Source of the DNA: Rhynochetos jubatus | Taxonomy: Eukaryota > Chordata > Aves > Eurypygiformes > Rhynochetidae | Length of the DNA: 64,000 nucleotides | Assembly: GCA_027574665.1 (NCBI GenBank) | Contig: CM050653.1 | Location: 41,676,118-41,740,117 of the forward strand | Reading direction: 5' to 3' | Shown here: positions 1-14,641 of the stretch, in pieces | Layout: the number at the start of each line of letters is the position of its first letter | Numbering within the stretch: the stretch's first letter is position 1 | Notes under the pieces: generated by a model | What the model saw: the letters and a program-made list of their open reading frames with translations, nothing else | What the model was told of the DNA's origin: nothing | Database searches by the model: none | Position numbers and translations under genes: made by a program

Positions 1-160
1 TCTTTGAGAAATACACACAGTCCTCTTCGCGGAAGGAAAGAAGCAGGAGGAAGAGGAAAGAAGAAAGTAGTAGAACTGTCCCTCACAGGTTGAAAAGCCT
101 GGGGAACTGGGTTTGTACACACCTGGAACTCAAAAACCTGCTGAAAGCTGGGTATCCCTT

Positions 161-176
161 CCCCCCCCCCCCCCCC
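161..176 (+). repeat. C16 homopolymer
   Basis: Sixteen consecutive C. Length is likely variable and sequencing error is possible. Confidence 0.95.
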
Positions 177-3100
177 AATTTCTGATGGTACAATTAGCCA
201 ATGTGCAAGTGGCCCTTACTGTTCTCGAAAGGTATCCTAAAAGAGGGATGTTTGCCAAAGACTTTGGGGTTCCACTGGGGATGATTTTCATCCAGACCTG
301 TGGAAGATGTCAATAAGGCTCCATACAAAAATCCTGAAATATGTACGTCAGGGAAAACAAATGCAGGTTAAGGCCATTATTGCTTTTGCTTACCCAGGCC
401 AAAAGAAGCCCAGGAATCTGGGCAAATAGTGACCACATGATTAATTCAGAATCCATCAAAATCGACGGAAACATGTCTACTTGTTACTAGTTATTCCATC
501 CACCTCAGGATTTTGCTCTGATTGACTAGATTCTTCAGTGCTTTTATAGTATATAGTAGATTTTTTTTTTCATGCTATAGCTTGATGAAATGCTAAAAAT
601 GACCGGTTGTTGAATACAACCAATTCCCAGAATACACTTGTGTTGGATTAGTTTCTGAATTAGGTTCAGACTAAGCATTTTTAGGTCTATTTTTATGCAT
701 GTTGAAATAGATGCTTCAGTGTTCTTAGCTGTTTGAGCAGCAGCTGTTGCCACAGAATACTTTGCTGCAGCATGAGTTGGATTCAGTATTATTGGAAAGT
801 TGGTTTTTTTCCCCCAAAAAACCCTCTCCTGCATATCAATTTTTTTTCCTAACAGTTCCTGCAATTTCTATGAGAGAGAAGCAAAACGTTCTTAAGTTCC
901 TCAATCCAAACACAGTGAGAGGTCACTCTCACATTGTGAAGATATCATTCTGACTGTGTCTGACGCAAATAATACACATTTGGTTTCAGTTAAACTTGTA
1001 CCCCTCTCTAAATTTTATTTGCTAAACTGTTTCGGACAAAATAATTTTCTTTAGCAATCATAGCCTAAGGTATCAATGAAGAAAGAAGTTCCTAGTCAGA
1101 AGATCCAGCATCTTCCATAATCATAACCTCCAGACATTTAAAAAACAATCAAGCAAGAAATTCTAATTCTTCCACTCCCTCGCTTTTAGGCAGGATCCTT
1201 CAACTCACAATGATCAATTTTGTGAATTGAATTCTCCCATTACAACATCACCAAAATTTTGGAAATGGAAGAAATTGCAACTTTTGTCTAAATACAAATA
1301 GCTTTTCCTCTCTAGTAAAGTCAAAGTAATTTTAGTGAAATTTATGAAGAAGCACTCCACATCAATCAGTCAAGCTATATATCTAATTCTTAACTGGATC
1401 ATAATGATTACAGCCTCCTACAAACCCCTTCCCAACACTTCTGCTGCTTTCCTCATATATTGGCCTTCCTTCACACATGTTCAGCTCCACGCCTTCCCCC
1501 ACATGCGTGATACTGGTGAATATTCTGAAATTCATTCCATAATTCAGAATGAATAAAGATAATTTTTTTTTCAGGTCGAGTAGCTACTTCTAGTGGCTCT
1601 AGAAACATCAGTTTTTGACAAAATATGAAGTATATCCTTTGGTTCTTCCCACTTCATAAGCCGGCTGATAAATACTTTGAAATATCTAGGTAAATACACT
1701 CATCAAATGAAGCAATTTAACACAAGCAAGATGTTTTTGGAAAAATCAATACTAAAAGGCAAAGTTAGCCTTTCATCCAGAGTCGACTGCAGATTTGTGC
1801 AGGCACTAGTCGCAGAGATTTTCCATGAAAGAATTGTTTCCACTGGCTCCTTGACTTTTAGACTCTTTAAGTTGTTGTTCTAAGTGATGTTTCTCCAGCT
1901 GTAAAACCTGATGATTTCCATTTGTCATCCTGATTACACAATGTATGCAAGGAGTCCATTTTACAATATAATATTGACTAAAATATTAATAGAAAGTGGT
2001 GACAGGAACCAATCCAAAATAGTAACATGGACTTTGTTACTGGCTGTGTAGTCACCATTAAATAGTCTATTGCCCTTAATTAGATTTTAGCTGTTGCAGC
2101 ACTAGGAGTCAAGAAGGGAAAAGAACCTTTCAAAGTATTAGCATCTCAAGCTCTGCAATGTGTTTCAGGAGCCAGTGCAGCCCAGTGACTCATTATGCAT
2201 GTAAAACCTTGCAGAAGATCACCGATCAGTTCCAAAGTCTCGTTTCTTTAGCCCTTGAGTTGAAAATTAGAACGTGGCATATAAGGAATTTTCACCTGAA
2301 GTTTAAAATGCCTGTATACATAGAAGTTTAATTTATTATTCTAATGACTTTCACAGCTTGAGATTCTCACTGGGAGACATGCCTGTATGCATTTAATAAG
2401 GCTGCAGAGATTGGGACTATTCCTGAAGGACTTTCTGAATCATTTCCAAAGCATCTTTTTATAGCTAGCAAAGTATAAATTATGTAAAAAAGGCATTTAG
2501 ATAGATACCATCAAATCTATTTGACTGTTAACCCCTCTTTGTTAGATTAATCTATAAACCTGAAAAGAATCCACTTTTAGCATTCCAAGACCATGCTCAC
2601 ATATTTAGATGTGGAGATGTAATCATTCAAATAGCTGGGGCGGGCCGTAGGGGGAGGCAGGAAGCCTTCATGTTGTTCTCCTATCCTCTGGAGACCTAAA
2701 TAGCACGTTCATGACAAATCTTCTGTCCTATTACTGTGGCGGTAGTAACTCACAAACATAATTAATGATCCCAGCATTGGGTTTTTTGGAAGTCTAGTAA
2801 AAAGATCAGATGCACTCAACTAGTAAATGGATACTTCTATCTGCTCTGCTTACTGATGAAATCCTAGTTCTTTGAGGAGGCAGGAATGGAGCAGAAACAT
2901 TCCCACCACACACATAAATCAGCCAGTAGCAGAGAATGAAGCGAGCCCGTGGCAGAAAACAGTTCCAATTAAGCCACACGATTTTTTTTTTCCAGGGGAT
3001 CTCCCCATAGATAACAAAAGATCAGGGTTGGTGCAACAGCTCTCTGCTCCTTTTCATAAACGCCACTTCATTGCCTCCTCGGAGCTCACTATCGTGGCAA

Positions 3101-4358
3101 TGAATATTAAACAGCGGAGGACAGGAGTGTGAAATTCCCTAGACCAGCGACCAGGGTTCTAACCCGGACTCAAAAGCTTTTCTCCTCATGAGGAAGTTAT
3201 AAACAACACACCATGCATTTCTGCCATTTGAGGCCAAAACACTCCTGGGCATTGCACATCTCTCCAGCGTCGGTGCCCCTGAAGCCAGACAAGATCATTC
3301 AGCCTCAAACACGAACTGCAGCTTGCCCATAATCCAGACTCGGATCCAAACACCTCCTTCTTCAACCACCTCTAATTAGGGGGAACCTTGGTTTGCTTTT
3401 TAGCTGGGTAAACAGACAAGCTGGCTAAAGCGTTTCTCACACCACGGCAGAAGACTAGATAATACATACATCAAAAGCGCTCTCTTCCCCTTCACCGCGA
3501 GGCATGCCCAGGACTGGAGATCACCTTAAACCATTTGACAAGAACGTTCACCCGTTTTCCCTCCATCGAAATCTGTCAGTTCACCGCTGGAAGCGGCCAC
3601 TTTTCATAGGCGCCAGCTAAGCTGAAACAACCTAAGACTTATGAATACTTATCAGATTGTGTGAAAGTCACAGGCATCACGCTGCTGTCTGACTCTCAAT
3701 AGCAGGGGGACACTTCTGGGTGTCATTTGGGAATGAAAGGATACTGTCATTACTCCAAGAGGCGAAAGATTGCCAAATGAGACTCCTTGTGAAAGCAGCC
3801 CAATGATACAACATTTCGATTAGAATAGATGACACCAAGAAAATGTCTGCTGGCAACCACACATTTTCCCATTACAACAAGAAGATACAATAAAAGAGAA
3901 ATTCCCTTCCAACTCTCATTCTACTGGGAGGTTTCTGAAACTTCAAGTTTCATGAGACAACAGCCTCCAGAGATACAGAAACAGGGCAAAGTATTTGCAG
4001 CAAATATTTTTCTGGGGAACAAAAATAAAAGTTTCCTTACTTGCATATACATGCACTTCCCTTCCTACAACTGATCTTGCTCCTTCACAGGGTAAAATCT
4101 TGCATTTTCAAGAAAACAGGCTATCAAGAACACAAATGAAAACATGCTGTTGCCCAATTCATCAATATTCCCAATGTGCACTTCTTGCACGCAGCCAGCA
4201 CAATGGGCTTCACAAGGAGCAGAAGGCCTTAAGGAGAGTATTCAATGAGCTGCTGGTACCCAGCAGCCTTCAACACCAGAGCAAAGTCTGGCTCAGAGCT
4301 CTCTGCACACAGTGCCAGGTCTGCACCTCAGTGACTGTGGCTGTGACTGTGACTCAGC
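177..4358. other. Intron stretch, no gene or recognised repeat
   Basis: Unique AT-rich sequence with short chance frames. Two blocks, about 3040-3300 and 3470-3660, carry more CpG and fewer simple runs than their surroundings and could be regulatory. Nothing else stands out. Confidence 0.5.
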
Positions 4359-4467
4359 GGCTTTGAGCAACCTGGTCTAGTGGAGGGTGTCCCTGCCCAT
4401 GGCAGGGGGTTGGAACTGGATGGTCTTTCAGGTCCCTTCCAACCCAAACCATTCTATGGTTCTATGA
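4359..4467 (+). mobile_element. CR1 LINE, 5'-truncated 3' end
   Basis: The fragment runs from GGCTTTGAGCAACCTGG through CTGCCCATGGCAGG to a doubled terminal octamer (ATTCTATG, GTTCTATG) and final A. This is the diagnostic 3' end of avian CR1 elements, here about 109 bp and in plus orientation, opposite to RBMS3. It is only lightly diverged from the consensus as I recall it. A degenerate TGACTG/TGGCTG repeat (4331-4354) abuts its truncated 5' edge. Confidence 0.95.
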
Positions 4468-7400
4468 CTGCCCCGCCACAGGGCGGCAGCCATGCTCACC
4501 TGCCTGCCCCTCTGCCTCCAGCTCTTCTCTCTCCCACCACGCTTTATAGACACCCTTTCCATTCACATTTCTAAAAAGAGACATTGCCAATACACGTCTG
4601 TGTTCTGGGGGGCGTTTTAGCATAAAAACATAACTCATGCCATTCCTCCACCAGATCCTTTCCCTCTCAGTCAATGACAAGATGATCCACCCTGAAATAA
4701 AACTATTTTCCAGACTCCTCAAATGACTGGAAGGATTCAAAAGAGGTCATGTTCTGCTGTGTGAGCCATGGTAAGTACCTGATCCATGCAGTCAGAGAGC
4801 CAGTCCCTCTCGAATTAATTTATATTTAATTCTATAAAACAGAACCAACCTAAGAGATGGAAAACATGGTGGGTTTGGGTGCAGGGAACCCAGAAACAGG
4901 TGCTTTCCAAGTTGGAAAGTTTCCACTGAGATAGTCCTCTCTGCAGATGACTACCCCCAAAAAAGGTATCAGTAGCTACGTTAAGGACTATCCTAATCTC
5001 TCTCAACCGAAATCTCACCATGCTTCTTGGAAATATTTACATAATGACTTTCATTGAAATCAGTAGGTACTTGAGTGGGAAAAGCTGAAGTTTGGAAGAA
5101 GTCGTATTCCCTAACTTCCTGCCCAGCTTTGCCTGCAAGTCTCTCCAAGTGGTCAGTCACAGTGAAAATTGGTTTAAATGCCCGCTGAGAGCCCCAGCAA
5201 GCCTGACAACTGAACTGACCTTGGATTGAGTCATGGTTTCTAGAAAGCTAATCATGTACCTGCAAATCCAAATAAAAGTAAGCACATAACACTTTCAGAT
5301 AGATCAGGGAAGGGGGAGGGAATCAATACTAAATACACTGGAAAATGTATTTTGAAATACAAACAGAAACTATCCATGGTTTAAACTCGGGTAACATTTT
5401 CAGTGAAGGAAAGGTTTAAGCTGTTGTATTAAGTGAAATATTTAATGGATAAAATGGTTAAGGTTTTTCTCCTCATTTTTTCACTAAATTTTTCAACAGT
5501 TCCCTTGAAGTTGACATTAACTATTAAAAACCCAAAACCACCCAGAAGTGAGCAACACACAGGACGTTCCAAGCAGAAAAGGTGGGTTCTTTTTGATCTA
5601 AGCACCTTCACATTAAAGGACAAATAGTCATTAACTAAGAAAGCTTTAGATTTATTTGGTTCAATGCAAATCAATCTTTCAGCCAATTTTTCAATTCATC
5701 AACAGATTTGCAAGCCCCTTACACATCCAGCACGTTGTTTCCTCGACTTCAACTGCTCAAGTTTGTGACAGGTCAGATGCAATAGGCGAGTGGTTTCCCT
5801 GTGCCTCAACAAGGAGGCACCTAACCCAAGCACTTCACCCAAAAGGAAAAGCGCTGTGTTGTCAGGTCAGTGCTCCAGTGCTCTTGGGAAGTTACCCAGC
5901 TGGGAATTGCAGTTTTCCCCTGAGGGCCACGCTCAAAGGGTCTGAAATCCAGCTCCTGGGAGCGAGATAAAGCTGTGGAGTTTTCAACGCTTTAGAACAA
6001 GACTCCAATCTCCACATCCATTCCTTCTGGCTGCATCCCAGAGGTGCGGTAGCATGAAAGCTTTGCAGCTGACCTATGGAAGAGGCCACAAAGATGCCTG
6101 AATTGAGAGCAGTTTTAAGGACGCTGCAAGTACCATGTTTGTCCCAGGCATTCACTCTGTGGAAAGCTGCGCTGCTTCCAACGCCGCTCCTGCAGTGACT
6201 GAAACCCACTTACCCAGCTTCGAGGCACGCATTCAATGCTGAAAGCGTTTTGGGGAGCTCTTCACGTTGGTAAGGCCCGACAGCAAACATGCAACAACTT
6301 TGCACAAGCACCACCACAGCAAGCCCTGCGGAACATGGACTCCTCCTTGATGTTTTATAAAGCATTGCACACGTCCTTGGGACTAAGGAATACACACCAA
6401 TAGCAAGAAACAATTAAAATTAAGAAATGGTATTTGCCTTACATTTGTCTTTGATCACAGCGAGACACTCTTTTAGGCACAGAGGCCTTTCTCAGCTGAG
6501 TTCACCTCTGGCAAGCACCGTCACATCTGTACGCTAATGCTATTATTAGAAAATAGCCATTTATGTCTTTGCAGATAGACAAACAATGAAATTCTGTGAC
6601 TAAATCAGACTTCACAAAGGTTCTTCTGAAAAAGTTAAGTGCTTGTAATTTAATTTAGATGTTGGTTGTTTTTCTTTTTTAAATTAACTCCTCCAAAGGC
6701 GTGTTAAAATTCCAGGCGGATACACCAGTGTTAGTACCATTCTCACACTCTTCTCCCAACACATTTTATTACCACACACCACACAAATACTACTGTAGAG
6801 CAAAAGCAGAATGAAAACCTTTAGTGGCATAATGCAGATATCAGACATTTGAGTAAAATAAAGGTTACAGACCTCCCGATACGAAACGTACAAACAGCAA
6901 CCCGAAAAAAAGAGGGAGAGGAAATGGAAAGGAAATTCTTTCTGTTCCATTAAAAAGTTACTTCTGTTATGAAAAAGACCAAATCAAATAGTAAAAATTC
7001 CTGCGACTCAAACTATATTATATTAATGTGGCTCCACAACAAAGCATGTTGCTATGCTGTATAAATTAACTTTCATTTTCTGGAGACAGTAAGCGCGGAG
7101 TGTTTTGTCTGGCTATATGGACCATGAACAATGTAGCAATTTCAGAGCATTCCCTTCACGCATAAAAAAACCTGCACATTATTAATATATCCTGACTAGA
7201 TTAAAAGTCTTGCAAATGATTTTGCCTGAAATGCCCTAGTCTGAGATCTCCTTTAGGGAAATATCTTCAGCACCAATTAGTTTAATTGACAAAGAAGCCG
7301 AGAGAATAGGAGCGAAGAGACAGAGACAGCGTAGACCAGGAAAGGCTCCGATTCCACATTTGCTCTCACATCCTGGAGTCTATTTGCTGTTAGTGTTTGC

Positions 7401-7970
7401 AGCCTTTCCCACCCTAACTATTTACATTACTACCACTTCACGGATACGTTGAAACTCGAAATCATGGGAGACCGGCGGAGTAAAACTTAGTAGGTTATCA
7501 GCACCACACTTTTTTTTCTGTAAAGGCGCCACTTTCATCACTTGCTGTCCCTGAATAGCTGGTATGCTTTTGAACAATTTCAGAACACTACGATTGTTTT
7601 TACTTCCCCCTCCAGGGAGGAAACAAAGACAGCAAATTTAACCTACACAGTGCGATAAAACCTGTGAAATCTGCTTTCCCTCCTTCACTCCCCCACCGTG
7701 CCCTCCAGAAGTAACCGGAGCCTACCATCCCATCAATTCAGTGACTTTTTAGGGCCCCTGTGCAAGTGGGGGAAAAGAAAGAAAAAAAAAAAAGGTTGTT
7801 TCAGTCTTGGGAATCATGTGGAATCCACATAATTTACTATTTCCTGTGATTCATCAAACTTCCTTCTTCCCAAGAGTAATTGGTCACCACTTATTTATAC
7901 ACCACAGAGAGGCTTAACTCCAAAGGTCAGTCCAAGACTAAAAAAAAGCAGATCATTTGTACAAGAAATC
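4468..7970. other. Intron stretch, no gene recognised
   Basis: Unique sequence. A short piece near 5045-5090 (TTCATTGAAATCAGTAGG) resembles the 'attgaagtcaatgg' core of old sauropsid repeats. An A-run lies at about 7780-7793. Nothing else is supported. Confidence 0.45.
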
Positions 7971-8049
7971 TGGGTGGTTTGGGGCTTTTTTTTTTTTTTT
8001 GGTTGGTGGGGTTTTGCATTTGAGGTTTTTGGGGGGTTTTAGGGTTGGC
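7971..8049 (+). repeat. G/T-rich low-complexity tract
   Basis: About 80 bp of G and T runs, including a T-run of about 15, GGTTGGTGGGG and TTTTGGGGGGTTTTAGGG. It resembles degenerate telomere-like (TTTTGGGG) DNA but lacks a regular unit. It can form G-quadruplexes. Confidence 0.9.
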
Positions 8050-8860
8050 TCTTTTTCCTTCTTAAATGTGTAAAGAAAACCTAACGTTTTAAGCAGGCGT
8101 TTAGCCTGTCAGGAAATACACAGGATAGCATCACTAAGGTGGTACCACACATCACATCTAGGATGCAGAATCTTTAGTAAACAGAACTGCTTGCATACAC
8201 ACTACGCCAGGCCTCAGTTCCAGGCAGGACTAGGAAAACCAGGAGCGTGCAACACAGCCTCGCACACTCGCTTTGGCAACTTCTTCTCACATTCTAGAAG
8301 AAAAGGATGTTACACATACGGACCAGCCGTGCCTTGACACCCATGCAGATGGGATGAGCGTCGGTGTCAAGAATACTTTTGCAGGAAGAGGGCGCGTGCT
8401 GTTTTGTGTTTGTAAAGCAAAACATTCGGTTCCCCTACAATAAAAACGTTTTCTCTTTAACATGCTATGTAGCAAGGAAAAGCAATGATGAAGCTAGAAA
8501 CCCAGAGGAGAGAAATAAAACTAAGCTAGTCCTCAAGCTCCAAATTTCAAACAAAACTGTCATTCTAACACTAAACATTTACTCTAAACATACATGCACT
8601 TTTAATATACAAATATTAAGAGACTATGGAATTGAACACTTCCTCTAGCTAAACTTCTGCCCAGTTTTAATTCCCTCTCTGCACCTTACAGCCCTATAAC
8701 CCCCCGCCTACACTAAGGTGCGAAGCAGTATAAAAATAAATGCTCGACTAGGTTAACACCACATAAACGGCAAAACTCAGTCTGTGTGAAAAATTAATAT
8801 TACTCATATCAAAGTTTTTAGCAATTAAATGCTGAGATATAAAACCTCCAATCAAGAGGA

Positions 8861-8929
8861 AAGCTTACATGTGTAAGCTTACATGCACGTATATAGCAGC
8901 ATCCAAATGTGCACATCTAGCAGCATCCA
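8861..8929. repeat. Cluster of small direct and inverted repeats
   Basis: AAGCTTACA and TGTAAGCTT form a hairpin with spacer TG at 8861-8880. AAGCTTACATG recurs 14 bp later. TAGCAGCATCCA occurs at 8894-8905 and again at 8918-8929. This looks like local replication slippage. Confidence 0.7.
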
Positions 8930-11900
8930 TAAGAACACAGCATGTGCCACAGCTGACATTAGGAGCGGGACAGGCTAATTCAGCCTGGTATAGAACTAGA
9001 AAATGCATTCCAGCTCTTATTTTAGGATATAATTAAAGCATATCAAGTATATTTAATATTTATAATGGGAAAATAAAAGAAACTAATAGAAGTTAAACCA
9101 ATTGTTATAGAACCACCATGTATTTTCTAACGCTCTTACAGATTCCAAAGATCTCCTTTATGGGGAGAAAAGGAATTCCAAACATCCTTGTAGGGCACTT
9201 TGCCCCAGGCATTAACTGAAATTCCCACCAAGATCCAGACAGGGAGAAGAAGAGAAAGAAACAGATTTTATTTTTTTTTTTTTTAATTTAGATATATGTG
9301 TATATATAAAAAGACATACATATTCAAACAACATGTAGTCAATTGCATTTCAGATGAATAGATGGAATTAAACGCAAAGACAATTTAGTGCCTTAATTAT
9401 GATTTTAAGTGCTTGTTTGTGACAAAACAGCACATTCAGAACTCCCTAAACATTTAGGAAAGAAAATCCTATGTCATCATTTTTGTTCATATGTTTAGGT
9501 CAGGTTTTGGTTGGTCTGGTTTGTTTTTTTAACCATCTTCATTTTCTGTTACTAAATACTTGATATTTGAAAAACCAGGAATCTGAGACAAAGCCTTCCC
9601 TTCTACAGCTAAAACACTTCTTCAGCTTTTCTTCTCCTTTTAGTATTTCTACGTACCTGCCTACACTGGTCAGATGTATGGTCAAGATCATAGCCATTTT
9701 TTCAAATTAGTTCAAAGTACTACTTCTACTCCAAATTAATCATTTTAATTATGCTGTCAACAGCTGCATCAGGGCTTCAAATCAAATCTGTTTCATTAAT
9801 GAGATCCTGTTGCCATACATTTTTTTACCCAATACCCTTTTAAATAGCTAAACTACATGTTAGGAGATTCCATTATAGACGGTCACTTTAAATAATTTAA
9901 AGAATACACGCTGAATTTTCATATGCATATGGGGAAAAAAGAGACCTTGAGAAGACAGAAACTGTTGTCTTTCACTTGAATTTTCATAAAAGTACAGGGG
10001 AAAAATCACTTTAAATGAAAGCATAGCAGAGAAGGAAGACAACCAAAAAAACTCACTGTGAGAATTTACTCCTTTCCTTTTTCCTTTCTGTGATGAGCTG
10101 TGATCCTTCCTGTTTCTGCATTTGCCTCAGCAAAACCTTTCTAAATTGGCAGAATTTTGATGCAAGAAAATCATGTACCAGTAAGGTCAGGATTTTGCTC
10201 AGCTCTTTTCCTCCCATTCCCGGTGTTCCTTTAAACTTTACAAAAGAGCCTGTAGACAGGACTGTCAGGTAAAATTCACAGAACAAAAGAATGCAAATTG
10301 CCACCTATTACCTCTCAGGCACATTTCAAATAACCAAAAGAAGTCTAGATAAATGATAAGATTCCAGTCAATAGCTTATTTCTGCTATAACCAACCACAC
10401 AGTACTGAAAGGAAATACACTGCAGTTAAGCCAGCAGTGATTACTGGACAAGAAAAATACAGTTACCTTTTAACCATGGCATAATAACATTTACAGATCA
10501 AAACCATGTTATTAAACTCCCAGACTGGCCGCCCTCCACGTCTTCTCAGAAATATTTCTCAAAAGCTAACATTTTGAACAATACAGCACCTGAAAGTACG
10601 CATGCCTCGCATTTTCTTTCCCACTTCAGCTTCCAGAAATCCCATCCACCCCTCTACACGATTAAATAACTATCCTTTTAAGAAAGGTATTAGCTTTTGT
10701 AAAGTCACACGCTTAAATCCGCCACTGAAGCAAGGTGCTTGCAAGCACTTTGTGTTGGCCTAACCCCTGCTCCTTTGAAAACACCCCCCTCGGGCAACTA
10801 ATTATTTGGCCTAATTTTCAAAATTGCTGAAGATTCAGCAGTTTCTAATCATTGCACAGGAACTACTGGGGCATTAGCAGGGGGTGAAACAGGCCACTTA
10901 TTCCAGTCCCTTGGGACCACAGTTTGGGATGCCTAATTTTAAAACAAAAAACTGGCTTTAGTCAGACTTTTAGCCAAAATTTGGCCAAGCAGCTTGCCCC
11001 TAACTACGAGAGCTTAAGAAGGCCGAGACATTGCATCTGGAGAGAGGATGGCTGATAATAGGAGCAAGGTTTACAAAACTTGTGCAGGCAATGGAAAAGG
11101 CAAATGCAGAACTGCTACTCTCCAAATCCTGTCAAGCTACAAACCAGCAGGCAATAGTTGAAACTAGGAAATAATCAGTTTAAAACAAGTAAGAGAACTT
11201 CACACTACAGCAGCAAGCTTCTGGAACCTGCTTCCTCCCTAGCCACTAAAAAGAAACGGGCGGAGATGTCTCCTCTCCCATGCCAAATCCAGCAGTTGTG
11301 GATGCTGGGGCAATATATGAGGAATGGGCCAGGTTCATGCCCATGCCACCATCAAAGGCAGCATACTGAGCTTGTGGGAAAACCCAGGGGGGATTTCAGC
11401 TTGCTTGTGCAGAGGTGGCTGGGAGAAACACACTAAACTGCTACAAACTTGTCAAACCTTTTAAGTCCTTCCCTGCAACAAGCATCATCTACTAGAAGCA
11501 CGGAGGTAAATATACTTTACTCTGTCTTCAGTATGGGGTTAGCCCATCTGTCCTTCAGCCTCAGAATGAAAACGGAGAGAGTAAAGCAGAGACCCGAGAG
11601 GAGCAGAAGCACCTCTCCTCTAGGCTGAACTCCTCCTAGCATGAGTTGGTCTTGTGTGATATTCACGCACACGTCACTCAAAGCAAGAAGACTGCAGCTG
11701 ATGCTGAGAAAATGAAGCTGAAAGATCAATGAAGACAACTGAAGGAAAAGGCACAACCCTCCCTCCTGTATCTGATGTTGTCACTGTCATTACTCCATTG
11801 CAACGCTGACGTTACTGGAGGGATGTGCTTCACCAGTACCGCCCAGAACAGACCACTGCTTAGTGACAAACTGAGATTCTCTGAGGTCCAGGATGCAGTA

Positions 11901-13930
11901 CTAGATCTTACCAATATGCCAACCTCCAGCATTTACACCAAGACCAGATTTTGGTGATGAAATATAAAGCCAGAATGATTGGCAGCTCGCTACAGGAACA
12001 GCTGTAATATTAGACATGAGTGTCGTCACTGTTCATTGAAATACTCTCTTGGAAGCTTTTTATCTGGGGAGGGTGGCAGGTGCCAGGAAAAGAAAGCAAG
12101 TAGAACCATCATGAATTAGCGTTCTGGAAATGCAATACATGTATCTGTCCTACGGGAAGACATAAAATGTGGCTATAGCCCCATTGGTTAGACTCTATTC
12201 TGGATCATGAGATGTGTTATAAAAACGCTGCTTCCCAAGTGCTGCAACGATTCTCCTGGCCTCAGAGTGCATTAATCCCCTGGCAGAGCATTACTCAAGG
12301 CAATTCCTGCTGATCAGCTATCAATAAAACCAGCACAGTGCACTACCACATCTGATGGAGCTAGGAGCAGCTTTGCCTTGGCCCGCCTGTGCTGCCGGCG
12401 TAGAGGAGGGTGGAGGTTCCTGATGTACTGGGAAAGCCCTCTATACTGGACTTGGCATTTGCAGCCATACAACAAGCTCCACCTCACTGGAACTTAAAAA
12501 TCAGTTTCCAGTTGCTGCTATACGGTATTTTGCTCTGTATTAGCACTGCTTAAGAATTAAAACTAATGCTCAGGAAAGGGGAGCCTGCCATACTGAAAGC
12601 AGTTCTCTTGCTAAAATATCAGGTGTTGGGAGTTTGTAAAGCCAGAGGCAGCTCACTGAATTTCTGATGATTTCTTTAATGGTAATAGCTGATGCTTAAC
12701 AATGCTGGTATGTAAAATCAGCTAGCACCTGAACGGCACCAGGCCACTAAAAGGAAGAAAACAATTATACATGAGGTCAAACTCTAGGGATTTCTAGATC
12801 TGCGGTGTCTATTTTCATTCATAGAGTAAGCAGTGAAAACAATAATCAAGGCTGGATTTAAGTCCTTTGGATATCCCACAGGAAGGCATTTTATAATGCA
12901 CTGAATCTATTTAGCAGTTTGAGAACATCAGTATCATCAGCCAGCTAATAATGAAGTCAAAGCATTACCCATGCAAAGTAACATGCAAACAAATTCAGTC
13001 TCCTAAAAGTCTGGGCTGTATTGGAAGATATTTCCTACATAAACCTTAGTCTGTTGGATTACACCAGTAATAAGATGCATTCTTAAAAGCCTGTTCTCAA
13101 TCAACATTTTTTTTTAATGAATGATGCTACATTGTGCTTTATGGCAAAGTTCTAAGGTAAAATTTTAATTTAAGTGCATACAGTAAAAGGGTCTCAGTAT
13201 TATTTTGGCAACTTCATCTGTAAGGATTTCATCCTTACTCTAATTTCATAACCCCTTTTATAAGTTCTTGTAGACTGAAAATGTGCCTAGCAATTATTTA
13301 AGAAATATGACTCAAGAATCTATATATAGTTTACAAACATTGCTAAAGTGTTTGCCAGCAAAATATTAAAGTCTTTTGACTTTTCCCATAATATAGTTGG
13401 ATTTCTGGTTTGTTTTTTTCTGGTGATGGAAAAGAATTTTTCCCTTAAGGTTAGAAATACAAGTTCAAAGGACAGGTCCTGTCCTGGTTTAAATCAGGCG
13501 GTTCTGGGTAAATCTATTTCACTTAGCTGATTATATCCCTCAGAGAAAACTACCATTGCTCTTTATGTCATCAGACCACTTTTCCCTCCATGGGTTTCCA
13601 CTGCATCTTTCTTTTGTGGAACACGAACTCCAGCAACAGCCTACATATCCCATTTCCACCTTGCCTGCCTTTACTGCAAAGTTTCATTGGCCTCTATTCC
13701 CTTCTTCCCCCCCATAATAATTGCCAGAATTGGTTTCTTCTTTGAAGTGTCCTTCATATGCAAACGCTGGAGTTAGCCAGGCTGGACACTGAAATAAAGA
13801 GGGTGTATTTCTCTCCTCTCGACAACAGGAGAAAAAAAAGCCACCTGATATGATGAATCAGAAGACTTTTGTGCCATTTCTAATTTTAACATCTCATGTT
13901 CAAATAATGCTGATCACAGCCTTTTCGTTC
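8930..13930. other. Intron stretch, no gene recognised
   Basis: Unique AT-rich sequence. It holds a T-run near 9270-9285, a small G/T-rich piece near 9497-9530 and an A/T-rich, homeodomain-motif-rich block near 10795-10860. No coding signal was recognised. Confidence 0.45.
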
Positions 13931-14641
13931 TTCATTATAGTTTTGGATGAACTATATGATTTTTTAGAGCTGATGGAAGAAGACCAAAAAGCACAACAAG
14001 CAAGCAGCATTGCTGAGAGCATAACGCAGGCTAGCACAGCAAAACCAATAAATACAAGATTGAAAAAGAGAATTAAATGTATGCATCATTAAACAGTTTA
14101 TTCAATGCAAGATAGTTTCAATAAATCAGGATTTTACAAAAAAAGGTTGTATTTGATGATCATATAAGTCACGTTCACGTGATTCCATTCCCCGTACATT
14201 ACCTCTACATTTATTTAGGAAAAATTAAATATTTGCATACTAGGAGAAGACTAAAATAGTTGACTATTTTATGAAGACGTAGAAATTCTAAAAATTATAT
14301 TTCTAATTAAAACTTGGGTCTCAGCAAGGCAATGTAAGATAACAAAGATCTATGCACTTCTATAGAGGTGTTTTCCCTTCTCACTTAAGCACTAGATAGA
14401 GAGGACAAGCTGAAAAACTTCCAAGGGAAGAAATGAGAATAGAGCCAGTTTCATTAGAACTGCATTTCCACTTCAGAAGTCTTTCCCCAAGTCTCTCTGC
14501 ATGCCACAATCTTTATATAAATAAGAAAAAAAACCCCACATGTACAAAACCCAAGTGGCCCTGTACTAGCACCTAGAAGTAGCTTTTAACTAAGAACAGG
14601 ATCTGAGAAACCAGATCCCCAAAAATACTTCACCGGATAAA

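Noticed and set aside
8000-8049. Interstitial telomere repeat
   Set aside because: Only one TTTTAGGG-like word is present; there is no tandem TTAGGG array.
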